Assembly (NCBI RefSeq): GCF_051175385.1
Contig: NZ_CP195106.1
Location: 6,944,001-7,008,000, forward strand
Reading direction: 5' to 3'
Source of the DNA: Tundrisphaera lichenicola
Lineage (GTDB): Bacteria; Planctomycetota; Planctomycetia; Isosphaerales; Isosphaeraceae
Length of the DNA stretch: 64,000 nucleotides
Below the pieces are notes generated by a model that saw nothing but the letters and a program-made list of their open reading frames with translations, had not been told where the DNA came from and did not search any database. Position 1 is the stretch's first letter. Each line of letters opens with the position of its first letter. The position numbers were made by a program, and so were the translations under genes. Shown piece by piece: positions 53,395 through 61,647 of this stretch.

Positions 53395-53781
53395 CCCGGA
53401 TGCTCCTGATTCACCGCGTGGTCGGCCACCCCGGCCCGGACCCCAGTCGCGACCGCCGCCCGGTCGAAACCCGCCCATCGGCGCCCCGCTCGTCCCCGGT
53501 CGCAGGTTGCGCAAGTCTAGCGGGGAAATTACCGATCTTCAACAAAACCCCCAGATAATTCCGGAAAATGACTCAAGTTTTTGATCACGATGACCGGAGG
53601 ACCCGGAGCTTGACGCAAATCTTGGCGATTACGGCGATTATGGCAGCCAGTCTTTTACCCTAGTTCACCCATGCTATTTTGGCGACCCAGGCCACGGAAC
53701 CCTATCCGGTTCACCAATCCGACGAATTTGACAGGGCGGGTCATGTTCCTCGATCGGGTGGACGATCGGGTCATGGCGTGA
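53395..53781. other. 387-base gap without a gene
   Basis: Part of it (53395-53514) could code an N-terminal extension of the esterase-like protein. The remainder, about 53520-53740, is AT-richer. It contains TTGACGCAAATCTTGGCG near 53612 on the plus strand, a promoter-like start with no gene behind it. Otherwise nothing is recognised. Confidence 0.4.
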
Positions 53782-55416
53782 TCAGGAACCGCCGGTGACC
53801 CCGATCCGCTGGAAGAATTTGTTGACGTTGTCGGGGAAGACCTTGAGCTGGTGTTCGACGCCCTTGGTGAACCCCTGGCCGACGCTGGCGAAGAAGTCGA
53901 GCTTCTTTTTAGGAGCTGGCTTGGAGGCTGCGGGTTTGGGGGCGCCTGGCTTGGAGAAGCTGGGCTTCTTGACCTTGGAACCCTGGGCCTTGGCGGCCTG
54001 GGCGGCCTGGGTGGGATTATTGTAGATATTGGCCGGGTAGGTGGGAACGGTCGTGGTCCCGTCGACCCCGACGACCTTCAGCAGGACCGGGGCCGAGGAC
54101 GCCATGTTGTTGGCCCGGCTGGGCTGGTCCGTGACATCCTCGGGGTCGGCAATCGCGTAGATCCGGACGTAGGCCGGGCTGGCGACCGTGCTCCCGTGGG
54201 GGAGCTTGGAGGGGAGCCGGACCGTGGTCAGGACGTTGACCGAGGAATAGGCGTCGACGCCGTCGACGATCGCATCGCCGAGGAAGACCCCGTGGGTGAG
54301 GTCCCCGGCCACCCCGGTGGCGACGAACCGGACCCGGAACTGGCCCGAAGGGGCCTGGCCCACGTTCTGGATCACCGTGCCGACCTGGAACGACTGGCCC
54401 CAGTAGAGCGTGTTCGCCGAGACCACCACTCCGGCCGGGGCCAGGTCGGCCTGGGGGCCTCTCGGGGTGGCGGCCTGCGGCCCGGGGGCGATCCCGATCG
54501 GCCCCTGATCGAGCCCGGCTCCCTGCTCGGCGACCCTCGGATAGATCGGCTGGGTCAGGAAGTCGGCGTCCTGGACGATCGAGATCGTGAACTGGGTGGA
54601 CCCGGCCAGCGTCGACGGCGCGATCGGCGGGAGGGTGATCGTCTGGACCACGTTGGTCGACTGGAACGCCGGGACCGCCGGGACCGCGATTTCGCCGATC
54701 GTCACGTCGCTGTATGCGCCTGGCGTCGCCCCATCGGGCGTCAGGACGACCCGGGCCCGGGTGGGAGGGGCATCCCCCTGCCCATTGTTCTGGATCTGCT
54801 CGGTGATGTTGAACGTATCGCCCCAGGAGATCACGCCCGGGGTCGAAGCGGTCAGCGGGGTCAGCGCGATCGAGGTCCCCACCAGGTTCGCCGGCTGGTG
54901 CGGCACGATGGCCAGGACCGACGTGTCGAGCCCGACCCCTCGACCGACGTTGTTCGCCTTGTCGCCCTCGACCAGGGTGCTGTAGGGGTCGACGCTCAGG
55001 GCGACGTACAGGGTCTGATTCGCCGACGGGGTCAGCGAGCTCGTGCCCGGCAAGGCGACGATCTGGTCGAAGCTGTATGATCCACCGGGGGTCAGCCCTG
55101 GGGGAATCGTCGCGGTCCCCAGCAGCATCCCCGTCGAGCCGGGGGCGCCCAGGGTCGGCGAGGTCGACGCGTAGATATCGACCGTGACCGGGGCGATCGT
55201 GGTGGCGGTCCCCTGGTTGGCGATGGTCCCGGTCGCGTGGATCAGGTCGCCCCAGTCGGCCGAGTGGACCGTATTGAACTGGGTGGCCAGGAGATCGGGC
55301 ATCGGCCCGACGGTGGCCATCAGTTGTCGCCCTTCGAGCGGCTCGAACCGGAGGATCTTCGGCCCTCGTCCCCAGGCGCGGCGGCGTGCGGCGGCTCGAC
55401 GGTCGTTGGACGACAT
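53782..55416 (-). CDS. secreted CARDB-type repeat protein with LExRxLL leader
   Basis: 544 residues from the ATG at 55416, preceded by GGAGGAG. The Arg-rich leader holds RFEPLEGRQLMATV. Three successive Ig-like CARDB-type domains are suggested by the recurring pattern DLLATQFNT...WGDLIHATGTIANQG, NLVGTSIAL...WGDTFNITEQIQNNGQG and DLAPAGVVV...WGQSFQVGTVIQNVGQ. The C-terminus is Lys/Pro/Ala-rich (KPAASKPAPKKKLDFFASVG). Such proteins sit on the cell surface and mediate adhesion in other bacteria; the partner here is unknown. It is followed by 387 bases without a gene. Confidence 0.82.
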   Translation of the reverse strand: MSSNDRRAAARRRAWGRGPKILRFEPLEGRQLMATVGPMPDLLATQFNTVHSADWGDLIHATGTIANQGTATTIAPVTVDIYASTSPTLGAPGSTGMLLGTATIPPGLTPGGSYSFDQIVALPGTSSLTPSANQTLYVALSVDPYSTLVEGDKANNVGRGVGLDTSVLAIVPHQPANLVGTSIALTPLTASTPGVISWGDTFNITEQIQNNGQGDAPPTRARVVLTPDGATPGAYSDVTIGEIAVPAVPAFQSTNVVQTITLPPIAPSTLAGSTQFTISIVQDADFLTQPIYPRVAEQGAGLDQGPIGIAPGPQAATPRGPQADLAPAGVVVSANTLYWGQSFQVGTVIQNVGQAPSGQFRVRFVATGVAGDLTHGVFLGDAIVDGVDAYSSVNVLTTVRLPSKLPHGSTVASPAYVRIYAIADPEDVTDQPSRANNMASSAPVLLKVVGVDGTTTVPTYPANIYNNPTQAAQAAKAQGSKVKKPSFSKPGAPKPAASKPAPKKKLDFFASVGQGFTKGVEHQLKVFPDNVNKFFQRIGVTGGS

Positions 55417-55654
55417 GCGGACTTCTCCTCCGTGAGATCGCGACCGCGACATCGAGGGGATGGAAATTACCCCGATCGAGAGCCGAAGCCGCACCAACCC
55501 GTCCTTGGGATGTACCGCGAACGATACCGATCGGGGACCGGATCGTCAAGATCGCCTCGAAAGTCCGCCGCAACTCGTGATCTGCACGACCCAGGCCCGG
55601 CGTGAAACGTCCCAGGAACACCGAGCCCGTCCGGAGTTCTCCGAGTCGTAGCGA

Positions 55655-56887
55655 TCAGTCGTGGGCCGAATCTCGCCCACCCTCCCGATTCGCCACATCC
55701 GGCCGACGAACCAACCCCTCGTGCAGCATCCAGACGAGTCCGGCCAGGATGGCGGCGCCGATCGGGACCGCCTCCAGGCCCACCCGGCTCCCGACCAGGC
55801 CGAGCGTCGCGGGGACCGCCGCCGCCCCGATCATCGCCGCGCCGACCTGGAACCCCACGGCGTGGCCCGACAGGCCCGCGCCCAGCCGCTGGGGTGTCCG
55901 GGTCATCAGGCAAGGGAACACCGGGGCCAGCCCGAACCCGGCCAGGGCCAGCCCCGCGAAGGCGGCCGGGGCCGTGAGCGGGATGGCGAAAAGCACCGCC
56001 CCCGCGACCGCCGCCAGCAGGCAGTACCTCAGGAGCCGGTCGATCCCGACCCGGTCGGCCACCATCCCGAACACCACTCGACCCGCCCCGATGCTCCCCC
56101 AGTACAGGCCGACCGCACTCCCCGCCCGGACCGGCTCCACCCCTCGGGCCTCAGTCAGGACCGTGTAAGCCCACTGGCTGAACGTCATCTCAAGGCCAGT
56201 GTACAGGAAGAACAAGGCCATCTGGAGCAGGACCGCCGGGTGTTGCAACGCCTCCCCCGCCTTGACCTGCGGCCCGACTTCCGCGGCGGTCGACGAAGTC
56301 TGCCCCCACCGGGGCCGGGTGGCCAGGAACAACGCGGCCAGCGTCAGCAGGACACCGCCGACCGCCGAGTACCCGACGCTGTAAGGACGACCGGCCGCCA
56401 GGACGGCGGTCATCAGCAGCGGGCCGAGCATCGCCCCGAAGCAGTAGCAGGCGTGGAGCCAGTTCATGTGCCGGGCCGAGAGATAATTCGCGGCGTACCC
56501 GTTCAACCCGGCGTCGATGGCCCCGGACCCGAGCCCGTGGACCACCGCACACGCGACGAACACCCCCCAGATCGGGGCGGTGGCGAACCCGAACATGGCC
56601 CCCGCCACCAGTGCGGTGCTGATGGCCAGGAGCAGGCCGATCCCGAGGGCCTGGGTCAGCCGGCCCGAGATGAAGCTGGTCACGAAGTACCCCAACCCCG
56701 AGGCCATGAACACCATCCCGATCGCCCCCTGAGCGAGCCCGAAGGTGTCGCGGATGGTCGGCCAGGCCACGCCGGTCACGGCATCGGGAAGGCCCAGGCT
56801 GATGAAGCCGACATAAGCCAGTGCGATCAGGAGGAGCCCGGGACCCGTGCGGGTCGTCGGGGCGGCTTGGGTTTCCGGCACGCTCAA
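55655..56887 (-). CDS. MFS transporter (fucose/sugar permease-like)
   Basis: About 410 residues from a TTG at 56887 (reading MSVPETQAAP), preferred because GGAGG lies 8 bases upstream; an ATG 20 codons earlier (56947) is the alternative. Twelve membrane helices in two halves, with FISLGLPDAVTGVAWPTIRD and DAGLNGYAANYL in the first half, a cytoplasmic linker (RPRWGQTSSTAAEVGPQV), and GLEMTFSQWAYTVL in the second. The pattern recalls the sugar-permease branch (FucP-like) of MFS. It lies downstream of mdh on the same strand, separated by a long palindrome. Substrate unknown. Confidence 0.85.
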   Translation of the reverse strand: MSVPETQAAPTTRTGPGLLLIALAYVGFISLGLPDAVTGVAWPTIRDTFGLAQGAIGMVFMASGLGYFVTSFISGRLTQALGIGLLLAISTALVAGAMFGFATAPIWGVFVACAVVHGLGSGAIDAGLNGYAANYLSARHMNWLHACYCFGAMLGPLLMTAVLAAGRPYSVGYSAVGGVLLTLAALFLATRPRWGQTSSTAAEVGPQVKAGEALQHPAVLLQMALFFLYTGLEMTFSQWAYTVLTEARGVEPVRAGSAVGLYWGSIGAGRVVFGMVADRVGIDRLLRYCLLAAVAGAVLFAIPLTAPAAFAGLALAGFGLAPVFPCLMTRTPQRLGAGLSGHAVGFQVGAAMIGAAAVPATLGLVGSRVGLEAVPIGAAILAGLVWMLHEGLVRRPDVANREGGRDSAHD

Positions 56888-57014
56888 CGCTTCATCCTCC
56901 CTCGCGAATCGTCCGCTCCGTGGATCGATCGGGCCGACCGAGGCCATTGAATGACCTAGCAGGCCCAACAGCCCACCAGGGTAACCTACCCGATCGGAGG
57001 CGATGGGCAGGCGA

Positions 57015-57060
57015 GGAATGGGGACAGATATCTCGAAGACTCGGAGCCAGTCCCCATTCC
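57015..57060. repeat. palindromic element GGAATGGGGAC...GTCCCCATTCC
   Basis: Perfect 11-base arms (57015-57025 and 57050-57060) with a 24-base loop. It lies 22 bases after the mdh stop on the mdh transcript. The GGGGAC/GTCCCC core is of a type often seen in REP-like elements moved by Y1 transposases (recalled family knowledge). No such transposase is present in the window. It may also terminate mdh transcription. Confidence 0.6.
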
Positions 57061-57081
57061 CGGCCATTCCTGGATAGCCGG

Positions 57082-58077
57082 TCAGAGCGCCGGGCCGAGC
57101 AGGTCCTTCACGGCGTCGCGCTCGGCGATCAGCTCCTGGGCCGAGGCGTCGATCCGCTTCCGGGCGTCGTCGTCGATGGGCAGGTCCTTCACGACCGACC
57201 AGGACTTGCCGTCCTCGGTCCGGAGCGGGAAGGAGTAGATCAGGCCGGCGGGGACCCCGTAGCTCCCGTCGGAGACGACCCCGGCGCTGAACCAATCGCC
57301 GAGCGGGGTGGGGGTCACGGCCGACCGGACGCTATCGAGCGCGGCCGAGGCGGCGGAGGCGGCCGAGGAGCCCCCTCGGGCCTTGATCACGGCGGCCCCT
57401 CGCTTGGCGACGGTCGGCACGAAGGTCTCGGCGAACCAGGGCTGGTCGGTGATGACCTGGGTGGCGGGCTTGCCGCCGATCCGGGCGTTCTTGAAGTCGG
57501 GGTACTGGGTGTCGCTGTGGTTCCCCCAGATCGCCATCCGGTCGACCTGGCCGACCGAGACCCCGGCCTTGGCGGCGAGCTGCGCGGCGGCCCGGTTCTG
57601 GTCGAGCCGGGTCATGGCATACCAGCGATCGGCGGGGACCTTGGGGGCGTGCGACCGGGCGATCAGGGCGTTGGTGTTGCAGGGGTTGGCCACGGTCAGG
57701 ACCCGGACGTCGGGACCGGCGGCCTCGTTGATCGCCTGCCCCTGGCTGGTGAAGATCGGGCCGTTGGCGCGGATCAGGTCGGCGCGGGTCATCCCGTCCT
57801 TGCGCGGCATCCCGCCGACGAAGATGACCCAGTCGGCCCCATCGAAGGCCTCGGTGGCCTTGTCGGACGCCTTGACGTCGGCCAGGGTCGGGAAGGCGCA
57901 GTCGTCCAGTTCCATCATCGTGCCGGTCAGGGCCGGCAGGGCCGGGGTGATTTCCAGGAGCCGGAGCGAGACCGGCTGGTCGGGCCCGAAGACGGCCCCC
58001 GAGGCGAGCCGGAAGATCAAGGCGTAGCCAATCTGGCCCCCGGCCCCGGTGACGGCGATGCGGATGGGCTGAGTCAT
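57082..58077 (-). CDS. mdh: malate dehydrogenase (cytosolic/Thermus type)
   Basis: 331 residues from the ATG at 58077 (MTQPIRIAVTGAGGQIGY). NAD-binding loop TGAGGQIGYALIFRLASG, substrate-binding Arg residues in GGMPRKDGMTRADLI, VANPCNTNALI, Arg in MTRLDQNRA, and catalytic His in WGNHSDTQYPD. Length and motifs fit the group with cytosolic eukaryotic and Thermus malate dehydrogenases rather than the LDH-like group. It interconverts malate and oxaloacetate in the TCA cycle. An MFS transporter lies 75 bases upstream on the same strand; co-transcription is possible. Confidence 0.97.
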   Translation of the reverse strand: MTQPIRIAVTGAGGQIGYALIFRLASGAVFGPDQPVSLRLLEITPALPALTGTMMELDDCAFPTLADVKASDKATEAFDGADWVIFVGGMPRKDGMTRADLIRANGPIFTSQGQAINEAAGPDVRVLTVANPCNTNALIARSHAPKVPADRWYAMTRLDQNRAAAQLAAKAGVSVGQVDRMAIWGNHSDTQYPDFKNARIGGKPATQVITDQPWFAETFVPTVAKRGAAVIKARGGSSAASAASAALDSVRSAVTPTPLGDWFSAGVVSDGSYGVPAGLIYSFPLRTEDGKSWSVVKDLPIDDDARKRIDASAQELIAERDAVKDLLGPAL

Positions 58078-58152
58078 GTTCGAGCAATCCCTGATGTTCA
58101 TCGGAAGAGGAGGAGCCTGTCGAGTCGGGCCATCCCAACTCATGTCAAGTCA

Positions 58153-59598
58153 TCAATGCGTCGTCGAGCCCGCCCCGCCGGCGGACTTCACCGGGGCAGC
58201 CTTGAGCTTGGCCCTCATCAGGGCCATCTCCCGGGGGAGGTGCCTGGCCCCGGCCAGGAAGACGATCCCCGAGAGGAGCAGGGCGGGGATCAGGATCAGG
58301 AGCCCGGCCACGATGTTCTCGGGCGGGTGCCCTTCCACCTGGGTCGGGGTGGCCCCGATCGCCTTCAAGGCCCGGCCGATCGAGCTGTTCATCGTCTCCG
58401 GGTCGCCGAACATGTCGGCCGCCTTGCCGATCAGCCAGGGGGACCAGATGTCGCCCAGGACGTGGACCGCGGCATACGAGATCGCCAGGGCGGCGGCCCG
58501 GAGGTTGGGCTGGACCACGTTGGCGATGATCGCCATGCAAGGCCCGGTGTTGACGAACATCAGCGTCTCGGCCGCGAAGATCGAGGCGTAGATCACCGGG
58601 GGGTTCTTCGACATCAGGGCCATGATGACGAACGGGATCGAGGAGAGCATCGAGACGCCCGGGACTAGGAACAGGGCCTCGGGCTTCTTCTTGGCCAGCT
58701 TGTCGGCCAGCCAGCCGCCGATCAGCATCCCGATCACCGCCGCGGCGAAGGTCACCCCGGCCAGAGCCATCGCGGCCTTCTCCTGGTCGAAGCCCCGGGT
58801 GTTGAAGAGGTACGGGGGCACCCAGACCAGCATCCCGCCGATGGCGAAGGTGTAGGCCGACATCCCAAAGACCGCGTAGGTGTACGAGGAGTTGACCATC
58901 AGATCGAAGTAGTCCTCGCGGCGAGCACCAGCTGCCTGGTGCGCCTTGAGCCGTTCGGGGTCGATCGCCTCGGTCGCCCCCCGGATCGGCTCGGGCAGGA
59001 AGGAGACGATGAACGCCGCCACCAGCCCTGGGACCCCGACGATGAAGAAGGCGGTATGCCAGCTATAGCGATTGGCGATGATCGGCCCGAGCATGATCCC
59101 CAGCGCCGCCCCCAGCGGCATGGCCAGGAAGAAGGCCGACATCAGCCTCGATCGCTGGTCGCGCCGGAAGAGGTCGATCAGGATCGTCGGGGCGATCACG
59201 CCATAGGTGGCCTCGCCGATCCCCAGGAGGCTCCGGGCCAGGACCAGGTGGTTGTAGTCGCGGGCCAGCCCGCTGCCGAGGGTCGCCAGGCTCCAGACCC
59301 CGATCCCGGCGGCCAGCAGCCAGGTCCTCCGGTAGCGGTCGCCCAGCCAGCCGGTGATCGGGCTGAAGAACGAATAGCTGACCAGGAAGATGGTCGCCAG
59401 CAGGCCCCATTTCTCGTTGGTGAGGCCCGGGATATCCTCGCGGATCTGCGGCTGGAGCGAGGTGAGGATGTTCCGGTCCAGGTAATCCAGCATGTGGATC
59501 GCGAACAGGACGACGAACGTCAGCATCGCCCAACGGGGGGGCTCGAAGCCCGCTCCGGCAAGCCCCGTCCCATCATCGACGGCTGTTTCATGAACCAC
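58153..59598 (-). CDS. MFS transporter (spinster-like / organic anion)
   Basis: 481 residues. Twelve membrane helices; IHMLDYLDRNILTSLQPQIR at the first helix and GWLGDRYRRTWLLAAGIGVW with the MFS A motif after helix 2; SLLGIGEATYGVIAPTIL is the Spns-type GEA motif in helix 4. The central linker contains RLKAHQAAGARREDYF. Family relatives carry lipids, sugars or organic acids. Position directly upstream of mdh makes a dicarboxylate or related acid an attractive guess, but the sequence does not show it. Confidence 0.88.
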   Translation of the reverse strand: MVHETAVDDGTGLAGAGFEPPRWAMLTFVVLFAIHMLDYLDRNILTSLQPQIREDIPGLTNEKWGLLATIFLVSYSFFSPITGWLGDRYRRTWLLAAGIGVWSLATLGSGLARDYNHLVLARSLLGIGEATYGVIAPTILIDLFRRDQRSRLMSAFFLAMPLGAALGIMLGPIIANRYSWHTAFFIVGVPGLVAAFIVSFLPEPIRGATEAIDPERLKAHQAAGARREDYFDLMVNSSYTYAVFGMSAYTFAIGGMLVWVPPYLFNTRGFDQEKAAMALAGVTFAAAVIGMLIGGWLADKLAKKKPEALFLVPGVSMLSSIPFVIMALMSKNPPVIYASIFAAETLMFVNTGPCMAIIANVVQPNLRAAALAISYAAVHVLGDIWSPWLIGKAADMFGDPETMNSSIGRALKAIGATPTQVEGHPPENIVAGLLILIPALLLSGIVFLAGARHLPREMALMRAKLKAAPVKSAGGAGSTTH

Positions 59599-59721
59599 GG
59601 CGACACTCCCGAGCCCGGACCAGGGCTCGGGGACGAGCTGCCCCCACCCTCGCGGACAGCCCGATGCTAATCCAACGGGCCGGGGCCGTCCAGGGGCGCG
59701 GGTCCGGCCCTCGCGATCGGC

Positions 59722-60675
59722 TCAGAATCGGGGCCGGGTGGCAATCCATCCCATGGAGGCCACCGCGACGACCGCCAGGATCACGGCCGCCAGGCCGATC
59801 GACCACGACCCGACCGCCAGGCCCGTCGTCGCGAGCACGGCCGAGAGGACCAAGAGCGGTCGCCAGGGCCGGAATCGGAGACCCTGTCCCAGGATCGCCA
59901 TCAGGATCCGCCAGCCGTCGCGGAATGCGTGGAGCTTGCTCGTCGTCCCGGCGATCCTCGGATGGTACGAGACCGGGACCTCAACCACCCGGAGCCGCCT
60001 CGCGACCGCCTGGCCGGACAGCTCGGCCTCGATCTCGAAGCCCGAGGAACGGGGCTCGACGACCCGGAGGAACTCGCGGCTGAAGACCCGATAGCCCGAG
60101 AGCAGGTCTCGCGTACCCGGCCCGATCAGGACCCGGAAGGCCCAGCCGATCAGGAGGTTGCCCAGGCCCCGGACCGGGCTCATCGCCCCGAGTTCGGCGA
60201 CCGGCCGGCGGGCACCGACCACCATCTCGGCCCGGCCTTCCAGGACCGGGGCCAGCAGGGCGGGGGCGGCGTCGGCGGGATAGGTCCCGTCGCCGTCGAC
60301 GAGGATCACGGCGTCGCGGTCGGCCAGGTCTTCGAAGATCGCCCGGACGGCGTGCCCCTTGCCGGGCTCGCGGACCTCGACGACGCGGACGCCCAGACGC
60401 CGGGCGATCGCGCCGGTCCCGTCGTTCGAGTTATTGTCGAAGACGACGATCTCGGCCTCGGGCAACGCCTCCCGCCACGCCTCGACCACGGCCTCGACCG
60501 CCGCGGCCTCGTTGTAGCACGGGATCGCCACGGCGATCGTCGCCCTCTCGGCGAATGTCGGCACGATGTCGGTCCGAGTCCCCTCCGGCAATCCGCCCCG
60601 GCCCTCGAGATCGGGCCACGAACCCAGTATAACCCGCGAACCGGGCGGAGGCGGGCCGATACCATCGATCCTCAA
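59722..60675 (-). CDS. GT2 glycosyltransferase (dolichyl-phosphate mannosyltransferase-like)
   Basis: 317 residues if started at ATG 60675, which overlaps the previous stop by ATGA; a GTG at 60564 would start nearer the domain (VPTFAERATIAVAIPCYNEA). GT-A fold motifs: VAIPCYNEA, VFDNNSNDGT, GKGHAVRAIFED, the DGDGTYP metal-binding DxD-like motif, and SGYRVFSREFL. Two C-terminal hydrophobic segments (PLLVLSAVLATTGLAVG, IGLAAVILAVVAVASMGWI) anchor it in the membrane. It probably moves a sugar from a nucleotide donor to a polyprenyl phosphate or surface glycan. It follows the MKFFTPELY gene, so it may share its transcript. Confidence 0.88.
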   Translation of the reverse strand: MRIDGIGPPPPGSRVILGSWPDLEGRGGLPEGTRTDIVPTFAERATIAVAIPCYNEAAAVEAVVEAWREALPEAEIVVFDNNSNDGTGAIARRLGVRVVEVREPGKGHAVRAIFEDLADRDAVILVDGDGTYPADAAPALLAPVLEGRAEMVVGARRPVAELGAMSPVRGLGNLLIGWAFRVLIGPGTRDLLSGYRVFSREFLRVVEPRSSGFEIEAELSGQAVARRLRVVEVPVSYHPRIAGTTSKLHAFRDGWRILMAILGQGLRFRPWRPLLVLSAVLATTGLAVGSWSIGLAAVILAVVAVASMGWIATRPRF

Positions 60676-61235
60676 GGCGATCCACTCCAGGCTCGTTCCA
60701 CAAGGGCCGGTTCGGGATGAGCGGGCGAGAACCGGCTCGTGATGGCGTCGGTGAACGGGACCGCGAGCGATCTCCCATCGCTCAGGAGAATCCTGTGCCA
60801 GTATCGAGGAGGGGCGGGCATCTCAGGATCGTCGACCTCACCATCAACATCCACTTCATCGTACAGCCAGTGAACCCGCTCCGGAGAATTCGGCCAGGGC
60901 CCCCGGAAGGGCCTCTGGACGACCTCATCCCATAACAGATAGTCAATATGAATGATCGTCTCCCCGTCCTTCAGGCAGATCGTCGCGGCCGGGGGAGGCG
61001 AGGCGGGATCGGCACGGGGGTCGCACTTGTCGACTCGCAGCGCAATCAGTTCGGCGTCGTGCAGGCAGAGCTGTTCGGCCAGCTCGCAGACCCTCGGAGG
61101 CATCGATCCGCGTGACAGATCCAGCGACGCCCGATAGGCCCGGATCGAGTCCTCCCAGGCTTGGTCGGCGAGATCGGCCTCTCGATCGTCGGACGAGTTG
61201 AACCGCAGGTAAAGCTCCGGCGTGAAGAACTTCAT
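60672..61235 (-). CDS. hypothetical protein MKFFTPELY family (possible immunity protein)
   Basis: 187 residues from the ATG at 61235. Starts MKFFTPELYLRFNSSDDREA, followed by acidic helices (DLADQAWEDSIRAYRASLDL), ELAEQLCLHDAELIALRVDK, and a C-terminal beta region (TIIHIDYLLWDEV, VHWLYDEVDVDGE, HRILLSDGRSLAVPF). It is acidic and cytoplasmic, with no signal or membrane segment; the opening is reminiscent of DUF4085-type proteins (from memory). It starts 7 bases after the stop of the gene for a small basic protein with a toxin-like tail, and it overlaps the glycosyltransferase start by 4 bases. An immunity role is inference from arrangement and charge. Confidence 0.7.
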   Translation of the reverse strand: MKFFTPELYLRFNSSDDREADLADQAWEDSIRAYRASLDLSRGSMPPRVCELAEQLCLHDAELIALRVDKCDPRADPASPPPAATICLKDGETIIHIDYLLWDEVVQRPFRGPWPNSPERVHWLYDEVDVDGEVDDPEMPAPPRYWHRILLSDGRSLAVPFTDAITSRFSPAHPEPALVERAWSGSP

Positions 61236-61242
61236 CACGGGA

Positions 61243-61566
61243 TCAGAGGGCTCGCCGGTTCGGCGTCTCATAGAAGGTATGCCCCGATGGTGGCCTCGGG
61301 TCGGGTTGATAGTGGGGCAGGGACCTCGGTCCCGCATTGGCATGAGGCGGGCAACGTTTGGCGGTCCCGTTCGCGTTCATTTCGATTGTACGGGCAAGGG
61401 AGCGATTTGCCGATAGGTCGTGCCCGCAGACCACGACATCACGGCCTGATCTCCTGAAGGCCTCAGCCTCCTCCTTCGTCACGAGGAAGCCCTTCATGAC
61501 CGACCCATCGGGCCCCAGGGTCGCCTCGTAAATGACAGGCGCACTGGTCGAAGACTCAGCCGACAA
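61243..61566 (-). CDS. small protein resembling an orphan polymorphic-toxin C-terminus
   Basis: 107 residues from ATG 61566. The N-terminal half (EATLGPDGSVMKGFLVTKEE, RRSGRDVVVCGHDLSANRSL) leads to a His/Pro-rich tail (CPPHANAGPRSLPHYQP, PPSGHTFYETPNRRAL) of the kind seen at the ends of Rhs/polymorphic toxins, with repeated His, Arg and Tyr that could form a nuclease site. There is no signal peptide and no upstream Rhs core, so it would be an orphan module or an unrelated small protein. It is followed after 7 bases by the acidic 187-residue gene. The family assignment is tentative. Confidence 0.55.
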   Translation of the reverse strand: MSAESSTSAPVIYEATLGPDGSVMKGFLVTKEEAEAFRRSGRDVVVCGHDLSANRSLARTIEMNANGTAKRCPPHANAGPRSLPHYQPDPRPPSGHTFYETPNRRAL

Positions 61567-61647
61567 TGACTACTCCCTCGTCCGAACCTCGAGGCGACAC
61601 GGGACGGGCCACCGGGCCCGCCCCGCCTCGCGGATTGCCTTCGAAGC

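Noticed and set aside
53612..53660. Promoter-like TTGACG on the plus strand
   Set aside because: No plus-strand gene follows and the -10 match is poor.
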